Part shown: positions 5,779 through 5,839 of the stretch, piece after piece
How positions within the stretch are numbered: position 1 is the stretch's first letter
Layout of the letters: each line of letters starts with the position of its first letter
Source of the DNA: Piscirickettsiaceae bacterium
GTDB taxonomy: Bacteria > Pseudomonadota > Gammaproteobacteria > Methylococcales > Cycloclasticaceae
Direction: 5' to 3'
Length of the DNA stretch: 5,839 nucleotides
NCBI GenBank assembly: GCA_002401365.1
Contig: NVSW01000109.1
Coordinates: forward strand, 1 to 5,839
The notes under the pieces: generated by a model
Seen by the model: only the letters and a program-made list of their open reading frames with translations
Told to the model about the DNA's origin: nothing
The model's database searches: none
Made by a program: the position numbers and the translations under genes

Positions 5779-5839
5779 CTACTTATTTGGGCGATTAGCA
5801 ATCAACTCATCAACCACTGATGGATCTGCTAATGTTGAT
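5779..5839 (-). CDS. acs: acetyl-coenzyme A synthetase, C-terminal end only
   Basis: Only the last 19 codons and the stop are in the window, on the minus strand. The reading STLADPSVVDELIANR followed by PNK matches the conserved C-terminus of bacterial Acs (E. coli has STLADPGVVEKL in the same place). The enzyme makes acetyl-CoA from acetate, ATP and CoA through acetyl-AMP. This tail belongs to the mobile C-terminal domain; the catalytic motifs and the regulated lysine lie outside the window. The gene ends at the shared terminator, convergent with the GAPDH-like gene. The identification rests on a short but distinctive match. Confidence 0.85.
   Translation of the reverse strand, partial: STLADPSVVDELIANRPNK

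Overview
The window is a compact stretch of a gammaproteobacterial chromosome with almost no spare DNA and moderate-to-low GC by eye. The evidence is the arrangement rplU-rpmA-obgE-proB with ispB divergent from rplU, which is a classic gammaproteobacterial layout (the ProB position resembles Pseudomonas-like and related marine lineages). The protein features agree: an IspB with the E. coli-type motif block and a PUA-tailed ProB. Genus cannot be assigned from the sequence alone.

Layout. Bases 1-112 are mostly unassigned; they hold a small hairpin and a possible start codon of another minus-strand gene. Bases 113-2989 are a minus-strand block read right to left: rplU (L21), rpmA (L27), a strong intrinsic terminator, obgE (ribosome-associated GTPase) and proB (glutamate 5-kinase). 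Bases 2990-3160 are a divergent control region with two good sigma70-like promoters for rplU, a 12-bp perfect palindrome and a candidate overlapping -10 for ispB. Bases 3161-4171 are ispB (long-chain polyprenyl diphosphate synthase, quinone side chain) on plus. After a 94-bp spacer with an extended -10 promoter comes a plus-strand 482-residue glyceraldehyde-3-phosphate dehydrogenase-like gene (4266-5714). It ends at a bidirectional terminator shared with the convergent 3' end of an acetyl-CoA synthetase gene (acs) that runs off the right edge.

How the genes fit together. rplU, rpmA and obgE serve the large ribosomal subunit and its assembly; proB starts proline synthesis and is coupled to obgE by a 10-nt gap. 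ispB supplies the ubiquinone/menaquinone tail. The GAPDH-like enzyme and Acs face each other and may both serve growth on acetate or other gluconeogenic carbon.

The most interesting item is the GAPDH-like protein. It has intact catalytic Cys and His but a roughly 130-residue N-terminal extension, and it has lost the residues that classically favour NAD+ over NADP+. Long GAPDH-like proteins of this kind are already known in gammaproteobacteria, though their role is poorly defined. I see no mobile element, CRISPR array, RNA gene or clearly new multi-gene system here.
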